Assembly (NCBI GenBank): GCA_946406115.1
Contig: OX291551.1
Location: forward strand, 30,487,381 to 30,551,380
DNA: 64,000 nucleotides
Direction of reading: 5' to 3'
From: Apoda limacodes
Lineage: Eukaryota; Arthropoda; Insecta; Lepidoptera; Limacodidae
Shown piece after piece: positions 10,261 through 23,050 of this stretch. Numbering within the stretch: the stretch's first letter is position 1; each line of letters begins with the position of its first letter. The notes beneath the pieces are model-generated. The model did no database searches and was not told where the DNA came from. It saw only the letters and a program-made list of their open reading frames with translations. Both the position numbers and the translations under genes were made by a program.

Positions 10261-13200
10261 GAAAGTTATTGCTCTACCTGGAATTTGGTCATTCCTGCAT
10301 AAAATTCTATTTATAACTAACTAAAAGCCTAGTCTTCAACTGGAAGAAAGTGGCCGACTCTTCTGGGGTACGGACGTGTCCCGGGTCCACGACTGAGACG
10401 GGCAACTGTTCTCCGAATTTTTTTGTTAATTGTTACTTTTTACGGCGCTAACGACGGCGCACGCGGTGAACTTTACCAATATCCAGTTTGTGGTTCTTTT
10501 TACTTAAAGCGTGATATTAAAAAAAAATTTACCTAAATATATTTTATATAGTTTTATATATTTATTAATAAATAGTGTAAAAAGTGCAGTGGGTGTGGGT
10601 GTAGGTGTAGGGCGCGATCGCGATTGTGTGTACGAGTGTGTTATAAAACCAAGATACAGCGGTTGCCAGAACCTGGTAAGATTGTGCCATTACTTTGTAG
10701 ATAGGTTTGTACTTGCCTGCGAGCGCTGACAGTATAGGTATAGCACTGCATGGTGCGAGCTGTGCGTCACGGAGTTTTTACTCGAATCGGTTGAGCCGCT
10801 CTTATGTGATGCGTGACAAGTATTCCTAAATTTATTGCAATTGATAGTGCTATTTCTGATTCCGTGAAACTACCTATTTGTTTTTCGCAAATGTTGTCAA
10901 AGCGCAGATCTTAAACAGTTGTATTATATACCTATATAGCTATAAAAGCTGCTGAAGAGTAAAGAAACGTTAATTCAAATAAGTATTCGTGATTATTAAC
11001 TTTATAAATGCTAAAGGACAAAACAAACATTGGACCAAAAACAACTTCAAATAAATATTCATTTAACTTCTTTATGTTGTCAAGCGTTAGGGTGTAATTT
11101 GGCTCGCGATGTGTACAATAACTGCAAAATCATAAAACTTAGGTACCTACAAGAATGTTAACGTTCCGCGCCTGGTTGTAAATGTCCAACAGATGTGTAA
11201 ACCTTTTGCTGAATCCTAATCACTAGGCTAGAGCAGGGAGGTTTGCTGTGCAGGTACCTATTTTGAGGATAATGTAAGAAAAACAATGCAAGTATCTTTA
11301 TGTTTCATTAGAAACGAGCTTCAATTCTGTTGCAAGCTGCAATACAGCAAGAAATATTTATAAAAATAATGGCCACCAATTGTCAAAATATTAAGGCGAT
11401 CTCCTGCAGCAATAGCCGTGTTACTTGAATTTAACACCGCCATATTTTGTATATCAATAAGGTTTACTTGAGCAAATCCCGATTTGTAATGCTTGCATAT
11501 TTTGTCGTTCTTAACAAGTTTAAAAATCTAAGTGTTGAATCGAAATGCGCTTAAACATTCATTTAGGACAATTGCTTGTCTACATAATATAGGCAATAAT
11601 GTTTGTATTTGCGTTTTAGATGTCGAGCTCTCGCTTTAGAAAACTTTTTATTACCTACTTTTTGTGATTTTTTTCTTTGTTGTACAACTGAAGACCGTTA
11701 CCTAATTACCTAATTAAGGATATTAAACTTGTACTCGTCGGTCAAAAACGTTGAGTTCTTGAAGATACTGAAAAGGATCAACTGAACCGGACAAGAACAA
11801 TTCATTTGGCGGTAAACGGAACCCTATAATGTGGTTTTACGCTTTCGCCTTTACAGGAGGGTCCATAATTTTCAATTTCAATCTGTAAAAAATAAATTTA
11901 TTATTTCGTTGTTTTGACTCGAAGGCTCGGCAACTGCTCACAAACTTTCGCATTTGAGACAGTTTTTATTATTTTTGTAATACATTTGACTCGAAGGCTG
12001 GGACGGCCATGGATGGCTAAATGTTTGGTTTCCATTCGCATAAGTATCGTGTGTGGTGCCTTGCGCATTCCGTAGGTATTTATATGCAACGCTCGCACAC
12101 CGAGAAGTATAGTAGTGAAGTATTGTATGCCGCGTATGTGGCAAGCTATTTCCGAAACTCCAAAATGATAGATAGTTTTGTATTGAGGAAATTAAATTAT
12201 GATGACGAAGTCTATAACAATTCAGCATATAAAAACGTCTGTGAAAGGCGTGGAAAATGCAAAACGAGAATTTATAGATTACCTATTTGTAACTTCAAGC
12301 TAAAAATTTTAAAATTGAGTCATTCTAACGTTTAGTTTAATCACATTGCATAAAAACATATGGCAATTGCCTAGCATATTATTAAATGGAACTATGTAGC
12401 TTAAGCTGGTAACTATATGACTTATACATTAAAATCGATAAAACATGTAATCGGCATGTATTTACTTTCTTTTTGGGATATTTAAAAACCAACAAATACG
12501 ATCAATAGGTACAGAAAGCACCTATAAATACCTAATGCATTTGTGCAAATGTATTTAAAAGTTGATGTATAAGTATTTAAGGCTTTAAAGAAATTCTTTA
12601 GGTACAGCTTCAATTCACGAAGCCCTAACGTAGGGATGGGTAACTTATAGACTTCCATAATGTTAGTAACTAGCAACACTTATTTGCTAACAAATACCGA
12701 GTTTATCAAATAAATCACCGCAGTAAAATTATACATTTTATGATTTGTGAGCAAGAATAACAAAAAAAAATATATATATTCTTCAGTTCCCGTAGGCGTG
12801 TGTGTATGTTTGTGTGTGTAAAACACATTTTCAGAGAATAGATTCGGTCATAAAAATATAGTAAATGAAACGTTATAGCGAAATCAAAATCTAATGCAAT
12901 AATAAAAAAAGTATATACCTAATGTATATTTAATTTTTAAGTAAGATTAAATTAAAAAATAATAGTCTTTGCTTTCATATAAGTATGTATACCATTTACA
13001 TACTGGTATGATGGAAAGAAACTTTGAAATAGGTATCTACTAATAAATATGAATAAAGGTTCTAAAGAATTTAAATGTAAGGCAAACACAGATGTGGCAG
13101 TTAACAAAGTTTGTAAGTATTATTTTAGAGGAAAAAAGCATTTTACTGACAGCGGCAAAAGTAATTGTAAAAATATATATACGTCAAAACGTAAAGCACA

Positions 13201-13346
13201 AAGGGAACCAAGTAATATAAAATATCTGACCGTTACGCTTATTGTTTGAGGTTTGCTTGCAAGCTGTCGACAATAAACATCTTACTTATTCTTAACAATT
13301 ACTGAGAAACTTTCTAAGATAAAGATAAAGCAAACCTTGTTTTCAT
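10261..13346. other. Intronic AT-rich DNA, no gene recognised
   Basis: Nothing in this stretch resembles a known protein or RNA. Small features are a TGACTCGAAGGCT direct repeat at about 11917 and 11989, and runs of TAGGTACCTA-like words. Short open frames (for example 12021-12335) have AT-rich codons and no recognisable motifs, and I do not call them genes. Confidence 0.4.
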
Positions 13347-14350
13347 GACAAAGTCAAAGTGAAAGTCAAAGTCAAAATGGTTTATTCAAATAAGGATTTT
13401 ACAATCACTTTTGAATCGTCAAAGTTATAAAATATTATTTTTTGAACCCTCCCACCTTCCCGCCGGTTCACAATGTTGTTGATTTCTACCGACAAGAATC
13501 CGGCAAGAAACTCGATAGTTACTCTTTTAAAAACACTATCAATAATACAAATAAACTAAAATACAATTAATGTTTTAAATAAAAAATTTTTAGTCGTACA
13601 ATTTTATGTTATTTCCATTTTAATTTGGTTTACCTATGCATCCTGTAATTGAGCATCATCAGTCCCAAGAATTTTTATCATTTACATAGTCTGAAATATT
13701 GTAGTATGCCTTTTTACAAAGTACCTGCTTGATAAAAGATTTAAATTTACTTATTGATAGATTTCGAATTTTATTGGGAACTTTGTTGTAAAAGTGTATA
13801 CATTACCCCATAAAAGAGTGACTTATTTTGTGTAGACGTGTATCATGCACCAACAGCTTATTTTGACTTCTAGTATTTACTTTGTGAACGTCACTTTTCT
13901 TGCTGAAACTATTGATATTTTTATGAACATATAAAAGATTTTCATATATGTACTGCGACACTAAAGTTAAAATTTTTACTTCCCTAATACTATCCCTCAG
14001 AGATATCCTAGATCATAATTTATAAATAGCACGAATTGCCCTTTGTTGTAACAAAAATATTGTATTTACATCAGCAGCGCTACCCCACAATAGGATACCA
14101 TATGTCATTAAACTATGGAAATAGCTAAAATATACTATTTTTGCAGTGTCGACATCGGTCAATTGTCTTATTTTCTTGATCGCATACACAGCAGAGCTAA
14201 GTTTTTTGGCTAGGTTATGAATATGAGGACCCCATTGAAGTTTGGAGTCCAGCGTTATGCCAAGAAAGACTGTTGAATTAACAAGTTCTAATTGCTCGCC
14301 ATTAATATTAATACATGTCTGTCTCTGACTAACATTTGGTAATGTAAATT
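13347..14350 (-). mobile_element. LINE family C, 5'-truncated
   Basis: Minus-strand translation gives the C-terminal third of a Jockey/CR1-type LINE reverse transcriptase in one nearly open frame: LGITLDSKLQWGPHI, then AVYAIKKIRQLTDVDTAK, MTYGILLWGSAADVN, LLQQRAIRAIYK and KAYYNISDYVND. This is the thumb and the conserved tail after the YADD motif; the palm is absent, so the element is 5'-truncated. The 3' UTR ends with repeated GTCAAA units (TTTGAC on the sense strand). Two or more stops interrupt the frame. A short 3' copy of the same family is at 2395-2555. Confidence 0.85.
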
Positions 14351-14454
14351 TAACACATTTATGACAAATAGGTTGTTATCGTATTTCAAAGTATTCAGCC
14401 GCTGATTTAGGATAACAGAGTGCAGAATAAATATAATATGGTTAAATATCCATA

Positions 14455-15609
14455 TCTTACTATAGGTACGATTATCTAATAGGTGTATAAATTGAGGTAC
14501 ACTTTTAGACTCTCCTAGCAAGTACGCATACGAATACCTACATTTGTATGCGGAATATATCTCACAGATCGACTATAGGTACGATTATATAACAGGTATA
14601 TAAAGTGAGCTACACTTTTAGACTCTTCTAGCAAGTACGCATACGAATACCTACCTTTGTATGAGGAATATTTCACACAGGTCGACTATAGGTACGATTA
14701 TATAATAGGTATATAAAGGAAGGTACACTTTTAGACTCTCCTAGCAATTACGCATACGAATACCTACCTTTATATGCGGAATATATCTCACAGATCGACT
14801 ATAGGTACGATTATATAACAGGTATATAAAGTGAGCTACACTTTTAGACTCTTCTAGCAAGTACGCATACGAATACCTACCTTTGTATGAGGAATATTTC
14901 ACACAGGTCGACTATAGGTACGATTATATAATAGGTATATAAAGGAAGGTACACTTTTAGACTCTCCTAGCAATTACGCATACGAATACCTACCTTTGTA
15001 TGCGGAATATATCTCACAGATCGACTATAGGTACGATTATATAATAGGTATATAAAGTGAGGTACACTCTTAGACTCTCCTAGCAAGTACGCATACGAAT
15101 ACCTACCTTTGTATGAGGAACATATCTCACAGATCGACTATAGGCACGATTATATAATAGGTATATAAAGTGAGGTACACTCTTGGACTCTCCCAGCAAG
15201 TACGCATACGAATACCTACCTTTGTATGAGGAACATATCTCACAGATCGACTATAGGCACGATTATATAATAGGTACATTAAGTGAGGTACACTCTTAGA
15301 CTCTCCTAGCAAGTACGCATACGAATACCTACCTTTGTATGAGGAACATATCTCACAGATCGACTATAGGCACGATTATATAATAGTTATATAAACTGAG
15401 GTAAACTTTTAGATCCACCTAGCAAGTACGCATACGAATACATACCTTTGTATGAGGAACATATCTCACAGATCGACTATAGGCACGATTATATAATAGG
15501 TATATAAACTGAGGTAAACTTTTAGACCCACCTAGCAAGTACGCATACGAATACCTACCTTGGTATGGGGAACATATCTCACAGATCGACTATAGGTACG
15601 ATTATATAA
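14455..15609. repeat. 113-bp satellite, about ten units
   Basis: The word GACTATAGG(T/C)ACGATTATAT recurs every 113 bases, at about 14461, 14574, 14687, 14800, 14913, 15026, 15139, 15252, 15365, 15478 and 15591. The units also share CAAGTACGCATACGAATAC and a CTCACAGATC end. Units 14574/14687 and 14800/14913 repeat as a pair, giving a local 226-bp dimer. Units to the right are more alike and carry a GGAACATATCTCAC variant. Confidence 0.95.
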
Positions 15610-16339
15610 CCCAGGGCGCAACTCATTTTGCATCCAAGGATACATATAAGGATAAGTGAATTAAAATATGTAGAGCGAAAATATTGTAACAAAAATAGCA
15701 TAATCATATAAAAGCCTTTTGAAATTTCATCTCTTTCATATAATTTCTTATTGAATTTCAAAATTAAAATTGGCGGGCGATAATCTGACAAAACTAATAA
15801 AATGCGCATGACGAGAGTACAGTTTTAAGCAATATGTTATACATACATATAAGTAGTAGGTGTCTTAGTTTTCCGTATAACTTAAATATTTAAACGACTG
15901 AGCAATAAAGTGTTAATTTGTTATTTATGAAAGCTTTAAACATGGCATGTGACTAGAGACGCCTACAACCCAGGTAAAAATGTTGGTGGTAATGGCTAAC
16001 GGATGCGGACATTTTACAGTGGCTGTGACCCTTGGCGCCCTAACGGCCGGTGCAAACGGGGACGGGTGGTGAATTCGGTTTGCACACGTAATGAATACGG
16101 ATAACATTGTAGGTATACGTCAGGAATTGGTGTAGATAGTAGACAGCGATACAACGATTTTAGGGGTGTATCACGTTTTTCCTTGTTAGCATCAGTTTTT
16201 TGGTGTACATAACGTTACAAAACGCCTGATTTCATCATATATCATACAAGAAAATACAATGCAAACCACGATCTATTGCAATTGAATAATAAAAAAACCT
16301 TATGTCCTTATGTAGATTGAAAACAAACTAATCTCTTAT
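15610..16339. other. Intronic, no gene recognised
   Basis: This is AT-rich DNA with one GC-richer patch near 16000-16060. I see no protein signature or repeat that I can name. Confidence 0.35.
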
Positions 16340-16966
16340 GTTTGAATAAATTATACTAATATATAAAGCTGAAAAGTTTGTTTGTTTGAACGCACTAACC
16401 TCGGGAACTAATGGTCCGATTTGAAAAGAATCTTTCAGTGTTAGATAGCCCATTTATCGAGGAAGGCTATAGGCTGTATATCATCACGCTAAGACCAATA
16501 GGAGCTGAGCACCAATGAAAGTGTTTCAAAATCGGGTTTTTTTTCTTTTGTTTTTTGAGAGCCTCCGCTGCGTGCGCTGCGTGAACGGTTGAAGTTTCGC
16601 AAAAACCTTGTATGACAGAGTTGTGCCCCTTTAAAGGTTCTAGAAAAGTGTCCGCGACAGTATATGTCCATCTTTTAAGGTTAGCTCACTATAAACTTTT
16701 ATGCTAACCAAATTTGTTCTAAACTAATGCATTATTTGCGAAGGTGTTTTTATAAACATGACATTAATCCTTAGCCAAATAAATACGTTATTCTTCACCA
16801 GTATTTAATTAAAAACAAAATTGCCCTTACATCATTCGATTTCAATGAATAAATATCATTGGAGATATCGCAGTTTTAAAATAACATCGCAGTGGCGCGC
16901 CTGTAGAAACAGCGTTTGCGGGGTCAGAAAGGAACTTAGCGAAACAACGTTCCCGGGGACCGCTAG
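16340..16966 (+). mobile_element. Helitron-like nonautonomous element
   Basis: The left part (TATACTAATATATAAAGC..., GGTCCGATTTGAAAAGAAT..., GAGGAAGGCTATAGGCT) matches my memory of a dispersed lepidopteran family. The right end is a palindromic TCCCGGGGA followed by CGCTAG and a host T, as for Helitron 3' ends. No Rep/helicase coding sequence is visible. The 5' TC is not clear, so the left limit is approximate. Confidence 0.45.
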
Positions 16967-19400
16967 TATATAATATAGGTAAGTACTTTGTGCTATTGAT
17001 TTGACTAAACGTATGTACCTGCGTAGATAATATTTTTAACTAGGTATAGGTATAAATCTTTCTTTTAAATAATTGAATAGGTATAATTATCGTTTTTAAG
17101 TATAAAATGTGACCGCACGTTTTTCTAGATTGGATTATGCAGCTGTATAGCCACTCATTAATTCTAAGAGGTAGTATTTCATAACTTTGTCGATTAAGAG
17201 GTGTTTGTGGAAGCCTTATTTGTGTAAAAGAAGATGACATTGACTTTGTATATCGTCACAGATTAGTACCTAGTAATAATACAGTTTCTTTGTCTAAGTA
17301 GGCATTGGTCGTACTGGCGAAAATCAAAACAAGGCATTATAAGTACAAGTATCGGAAGATACCTGGGCTAAAAACCACTCTTTGAAGGACTTAAAAGTAT
17401 TTTTCATCACTCAAATTTTTTTTTTTTTTTACTCAAACCTACTACTTTCATTTAAAGTCCTTATAGCCCTGGTATTTCGAGTGTGATCCCGCGCTTAACG
17501 TAACAACTTAAGGCTTTGATAGAAAAGGTAATAATCACAGATTACAATTGTCAGCTGCTGAGAATGCATTGGGTACTTACCCTATTAATAGAAGTATAGG
17601 TAGGTATTTGAAGGTATAAATATTTTGAGTATCTATATTATTACATATTGTAGGGCCTAACGTGTCTCTGTCTGTTAGTCTGTTTGTGTTTTTTGCAAGG
17701 AGGGGACACGTTGTAGGATGCAGTTACATAAGGGAATCTACGTAATGACGAAAGAAAAAAAAGGCCTAAAGGGCGGAATAGCGTCTGCCGGGCCAGATAG
17801 TTATTTATAATGTGATTCCAAATAAGCCAGCATAGCTGAAAGAATTCAATTTATTTTATATGGGTGATTATTAGGTACAATATTTTTATTTATTGGACCA
17901 TTTACATTTTCACCTTCTTTCCTGCTAAACGATCAAATTTATTAACATTAAATTTCTAGGTACCTAGTAAATATACACGATATACAATAAAATTATAACG
18001 AGGTGACCTGCGGTGTCTTTGTGATGTGATATAATATAACTTATTTAATTACACCAAATCATAGTTAGCAGACGGCAAACAAATAGTACCTATATACGAA
18101 CAGTAGATAAATGTTTGCTCTCCGAGTTTCTTTGATACGTGGACAGACTTGATTTCCAGCAGCAATTATAGGTATATACGTAGTATATAACTTAAACTCT
18201 TAAAATGAGTACGTAAAAATCAACCGTCACAAAAATCGATTACTTATTTCATTGTGGTGTTTTACAATGTTAATATAATATCACGTAGGTACCTAGTTGC
18301 TTAGTTTAAAATGATATCAATAACAATTTTAAACTAACAGCTTTAGTTAAACATACTGTGCCTAGGAAAGTGATTAATATTGTCAATAAATTTTAATATT
18401 TTTTAACAAGTTTTATTTATCGGACATTGTTGACGGTCATGTAAGGTAACAAGTGTAACCACAGAACATTGTATGACGGGTTAGAAGTGCTGGGTTACTC
18501 CAATAGTACCCAGAACCGATGTCGCCGCGCCGCACTGCATTCGAAATTTTGAATGAGCAATGTCTTAGCTTGATCAAGGAGGGCGGGCAGCCAGTTTCAA
18601 AAGTATTAGGGCGGAGCTCTGCGACAAATACACACCGATAAATTTGGTGAACGAAGATCTGTCTTGCGGTTAAATTTGCTAACTATAAAATTCTCAATCA
18701 ACTTTTTTATCACATAAGGACGTAGTGACTATAAAATATAAACTTATGAACTAACGTCACAAATCATAAATTACCTTTGCACTACCATGCAGACATTAAA
18801 GCTGTTATGTTAGCTGTAAATATAAGCAACGATTAGACTGACGCATAAGTAAGTAAGTATTAAACAGATAGACAACGACAAGATACCTACACTATTTTAA
18901 CGTTTATACTTGATTTAAATGATACATATCTACATAAATATGACAATGAAAGCAATACGTTAGGGCACCGCAACACTACCAGAAAGACACGCGGTGATCA
19001 TACGACTCTGTCGCCCATAGCATAATTCAATACATTGATCTCTAGACACGGTATAGACACGCTCATAGGTGCGACTGCGGGGAGTACTGTGAGTAATGTA
19101 TATTTTTTTATATTTAAATATTTTAAGACGTTGTTTTTCGACTATACTTTTGATTTTACGTATTTTATTCTTTAAAATCATATAAATACGTACTCTTGTA
19201 CCTATCGGTGACATATATTTCTCTTTTTGAGCTATTTAACACCTAGCTTTTTGCTCTTTATGTAATTATGCGACACAAAAGTCCTTTTTACGGAGCTACA
19301 CCAAGCGATAACGGCTGCGAGTAACTAAATAACACATTCGCGAGCTTTGGGGTAATTACAGAGTATTGCATCCCCACGAGTTTCAGTAGTTTTCAGGTTT
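16967..19400. other. Intronic, no gene recognised
   Basis: This is AT-rich intron with TAGGTACCTA-type words. A region around 17650-17810 (AACGTGTCTCTGTCTGTTAG ... GCCGGGCCAGATAGT) looks like a dispersed repeat of unknown class. A GC-richer patch at 18470-18620 has no recognisable product. Confidence 0.35.
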
Positions 19401-19849
19401 TTATGGTAACTAAAGCCGGTTATTGAACGGGAAGATCCTGGAATCAATAAATAAAAGAGGAAAAAATACTTTGTTGTCAAACTCTAGAACCAAAGAATAA
19501 AACAGAGTGTTCAGTAGAAAAAAAAATTACCTAAAAACGAATTGTAAAAAAAAAAGTTTCTAAAAACCGAACAAATAATAAGAATCGGCATAATAGGTGT
19601 ACAGAATAGAGGATACTCCTATTTTCCATGCTATGGGTACTTGAATATCGCATTTAAAAAAAACCAGAAGTAAGACAAACACTCAAAAGTTGCCGAAGAA
19701 AAAAACTATCACAGCAAGCAATAGTTTTTATGCTATATTTACACTAAAACCAACCACAGAACGTATACTGACCGACCGGCCCAATCGGAACCAAATACCA
19801 CCAATAAATTAAAAAACACAATGACTTTGACTAGGTACTGCACCGGAAA

Positions 19850-22800
19850 ATACAAACTATTGCATCAAAATCTACCGTTGATCAGTATACACCTATAAAG
19901 AAGCTGTACGACTACTACCTTAATTACGAAACTAATTACCACCAATGATAAAGCAAATAAAAATTGTGAGAACGAAATGACTATTATTTTTATTTATGAA
20001 TAACTTAGGTACGCCTAAAAAAAAAGTTGCATATGTACCTCACGATGGCTAAGTTCCCTTAGGCAGTAGCCCAATTACTCAACAAGCACCGAAATAACCC
20101 CACAAGAGGATGACATCAATTCACGGTTTATTTTCATTTATGATCCACTTAAGTACACCTGAAAAAGGTTACTGAAGCTATGATTACACGAGAAGAAATC
20201 AGTTAATAAAAAGAAATGTAAGTAAGTCTACTATAAGATAAATAAACTCCATCACTCTTCTTTTTGACACCTATTTAAATATGCCTAAAAAAGTTACTGA
20301 AGTCATGGATATTAAAACCAAACTATGCCAACAAAGAATCAAAAACGCAAGTACTGGAATATTCACACGAAAGCCCGAGCATATTTTATTAATTATAGCT
20401 ATTTGTGACCAACTTATTTGAGTACGCCTGAAAAAAGTCACAAAAAACGAAAACGTAATCGTTGGGACTCAGCTACAACAGAATAAAACTACTTTATGGG
20501 TCTATTTATTATTTATGCCTGAAGATAGCGACTGAAGCTATGGTAATTGAGAGCTGTTATAGAATACTGCCATATAAAGAAACAAAAAACGCAAAGGTTT
20601 GACGGTCGCTTCATATGATTTAAATTTCCCCATTGGTAATTTCCATTTATAATCTATTTATGTACGCCTGAAAACAGTAACTAAAGCTATGAAAAAAGGA
20701 CACTGAAAGTAAACACCGTCAACAAAGAAACAAAAACGTCAGTGGTTGGAACACTCCCTTAAAACAACGAAATTATTTTATTGGTTATATACATTTATGA
20801 TCTCCTTTAAAAAAAAAGAAAACCTGGTTATTGGGATTCACCTACAAAAGAATGAAACTACTGCATAAATATCTCCATTCATCATTAAATCAAACTATGT
20901 TCGAAAGTAATAACTGCTGCTATAGAAATACGGTGCTGAAACAGAATACTGTCAACAAAGAAACAAAAAACGCAAGAGTTTGACGTTCTCTTCACAAGTA
21001 TTAAGTTACTTTAATAGTGATTTTAATTTAAAATCTACTTAGGTACCACGCCCTAAAACAGTAACTGAAGCCATGCAAAAAGAACACTGAAACTGAAGGC
21101 TGCCAAAATAGAAGCAAAAACTTAAATGCATGAAATACTCGTACTCCCTTAAATCAACGAAATTGTTTTATTGGTTAAATTTATCTACGAACTACTTAAA
21201 AATGCAATTATTGGGATTTAGTCTACTACAGTTAGCTACAATGGAATGTAACTACTTCATGACTGTTTCCATTTATCATTTTACTCTATATACATGAAAA
21301 TATCTGATAACTGAGCTCTATAACTGAGCTATAGAAATAGGGAGCTGAAACTGAACACAAAGAAACGAAAAACTCAATGGTTGGAATACTTCCTTAAAAA
21401 CAAAAAAAAACTTGATTATATTAATTTATGATTTTATTACTAAAGCTACGGGAAATAAGACAACGAAACTGAAAATTACAGATAAACAGACAAAAGCGCA
21501 TGTCGTGAATACTTCCATAAAAGACCGACGTTACACTTCACTAATTTACTCCATTTATGATACACTTAGATAGGTACGCCTTAAAAAGGAACTGAAGCTA
21601 CGATAAGAGGATAAAAAAACTGAAAAAAGTCAATAAATAATAAAAAAAAATGCAGCTATTGAAATTGTGCTACAATGTAATTGTGCTACGCCATTAAATA
21701 TTTTTATCTTTTAATCTTAGCCAGTACGAACAATAATAAATGAAGCTTTGGAAAAAGGACACCAAAACTGAAAACTGCTATGAAACGTAAGTGTTAAAAG
21801 GCCGCTGCAAGAACGAATAAACAATGATAACATCCATTTATGATTTACTTAAAAATTAGGTACGCCTAAAAAAGTAACTGAGATTATGGGAACAGAACGA
21901 GAAAAACGAACAACTGTCAATTAAGAAATAAGAAAAACCCAAACTTTGGAATTCTGCTACAAAATATGGAACTACTATCCTATTTTAAGTACACACCTAC
22001 GAACTTACACCTAAAAACTGTAAAGCTATAGAAACAGAACATTGAAACTAAACAGCGCTAATAGTATTAAAAAAATCTGGACGCTAAATCAAGCCATCCG
22101 AGCAAGGACGTGTCACCGCCTACGAGCCCTTCATTCCGAGGGCAGAAAAGCCAATCCAGCTCATCCATCGCTACTGCAACCACCTACAATCTCCTACGAG
22201 TTTCCGACACTTTTGCGGAGTCAATTTATTATTTACGCCTATAGACACCTAAGAACAGTTAAGCTATGGATACAGAACACTAAAACTAAACAGCGCAAAT
22301 AGTATAAATAAAATCTGGACGTTAAATCAAGCCATTCGAACAAGGACGTGAGCCCACCAGCCCTTTATTCCGAGGACAGAAAAGTCAATCCAGCTCATCC
22401 ACCGCTACTGCAACCGCCTACAATCTCCCACGAGTTTTTCGGAGTCAAATTATTATTTACGCCTATAGACACTTTTCGGAGATAACTTAACTAAAAAAAG
22501 GAGAATAGGTAAAGAAAACTACAAACTGCAAACGAATAATTTTTAAAAAAACGCAATTGTTAGATATCTGCTGAAGTTAAGAAAACAAAAGAAGACAATC
22601 ATTTTTTTGCACTGGCTATGTCCATTCACGAACTACGAGTATTACCTACTATGGTAGGTATATCTAAGAATAATAACTAAAGCTCAGGAAACCAGACACT
22701 GAAAATAAACACTGCCACTGGGGTAAAATAAAACACAAGTGTTGGAACACTGCAACAGTAAAACAATCCTTCACTGAATATTCAAATTTATGTTTAATCT

Positions 22801-23050
22801 AGTGATAACGGAAACTAATCGAGAATGCCTTATTAATGACATAAACTGAATACCATTACAAGACAATAAAATGCATAAGTTGGAACGCCAGTCAACCATC
22901 AAAGGAACAAGAGTTGTATTGCTAATTGGAAACTTCTAAAGCCACGTAGATGTAAACCGAATAAGCTGGTGCAAATGAATACCATTAAAGAAGAATCAGA
23001 ACACAAAAGAGTTTAGAAGCCAACACGCAGATCACAAACGGCAAAGCAGT
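19850..23050. repeat. Diverged ~142-bp tandem array, about 20 units
   Basis: A degenerate module recurs at a spacing near 142 bases: TTATGATCTACTTAGGTACG, then CCTGAAAAAAGTAACTGAAG, CTATGG, GACACTGAAACTGAA, CAACAAAGAAACAAAAA and TGGAATACT. Clear anchors (ACGCCTGAAAA / ACGCCTAAAAA) lie near 20009, 20152, 20281, 20422, 20513, 20663, 21041, 21572, 21715, 21857 and 21990, with weaker ones between. Similar words start as early as about 19450. No long open frame follows the period. Monomers are strongly diverged, so the array is old and not recently homogenised. Confidence 0.8.
22050..22490 (+). repeat. ~220-bp tandem duplication within the array
   Basis: Two close copies of about 220 bases carry AATCTGGACGCTAAATCAAG, then CATTCCGAGGGCAGAAAAG, CCAATCCAGCTCATCC and TTATTATTTACGCCTATAGA. 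They are far more alike than neighbouring 142-bp units. This is a later duplication that spans more than one monomer and includes a GC-richer insert not seen in other monomers. Confidence 0.75.

Noticed and set aside
12021..12335. A 104-residue plus-strand open frame in the intron
   Set aside because: Codons follow local AT-rich composition, there is no recognisable motif, and overlapping frames on the minus strand are equally open.
14455..15609. CRISPR-like array
   Set aside because: Units are 113-bp head-to-tail tandem repeats without spacers, in an insect intron.
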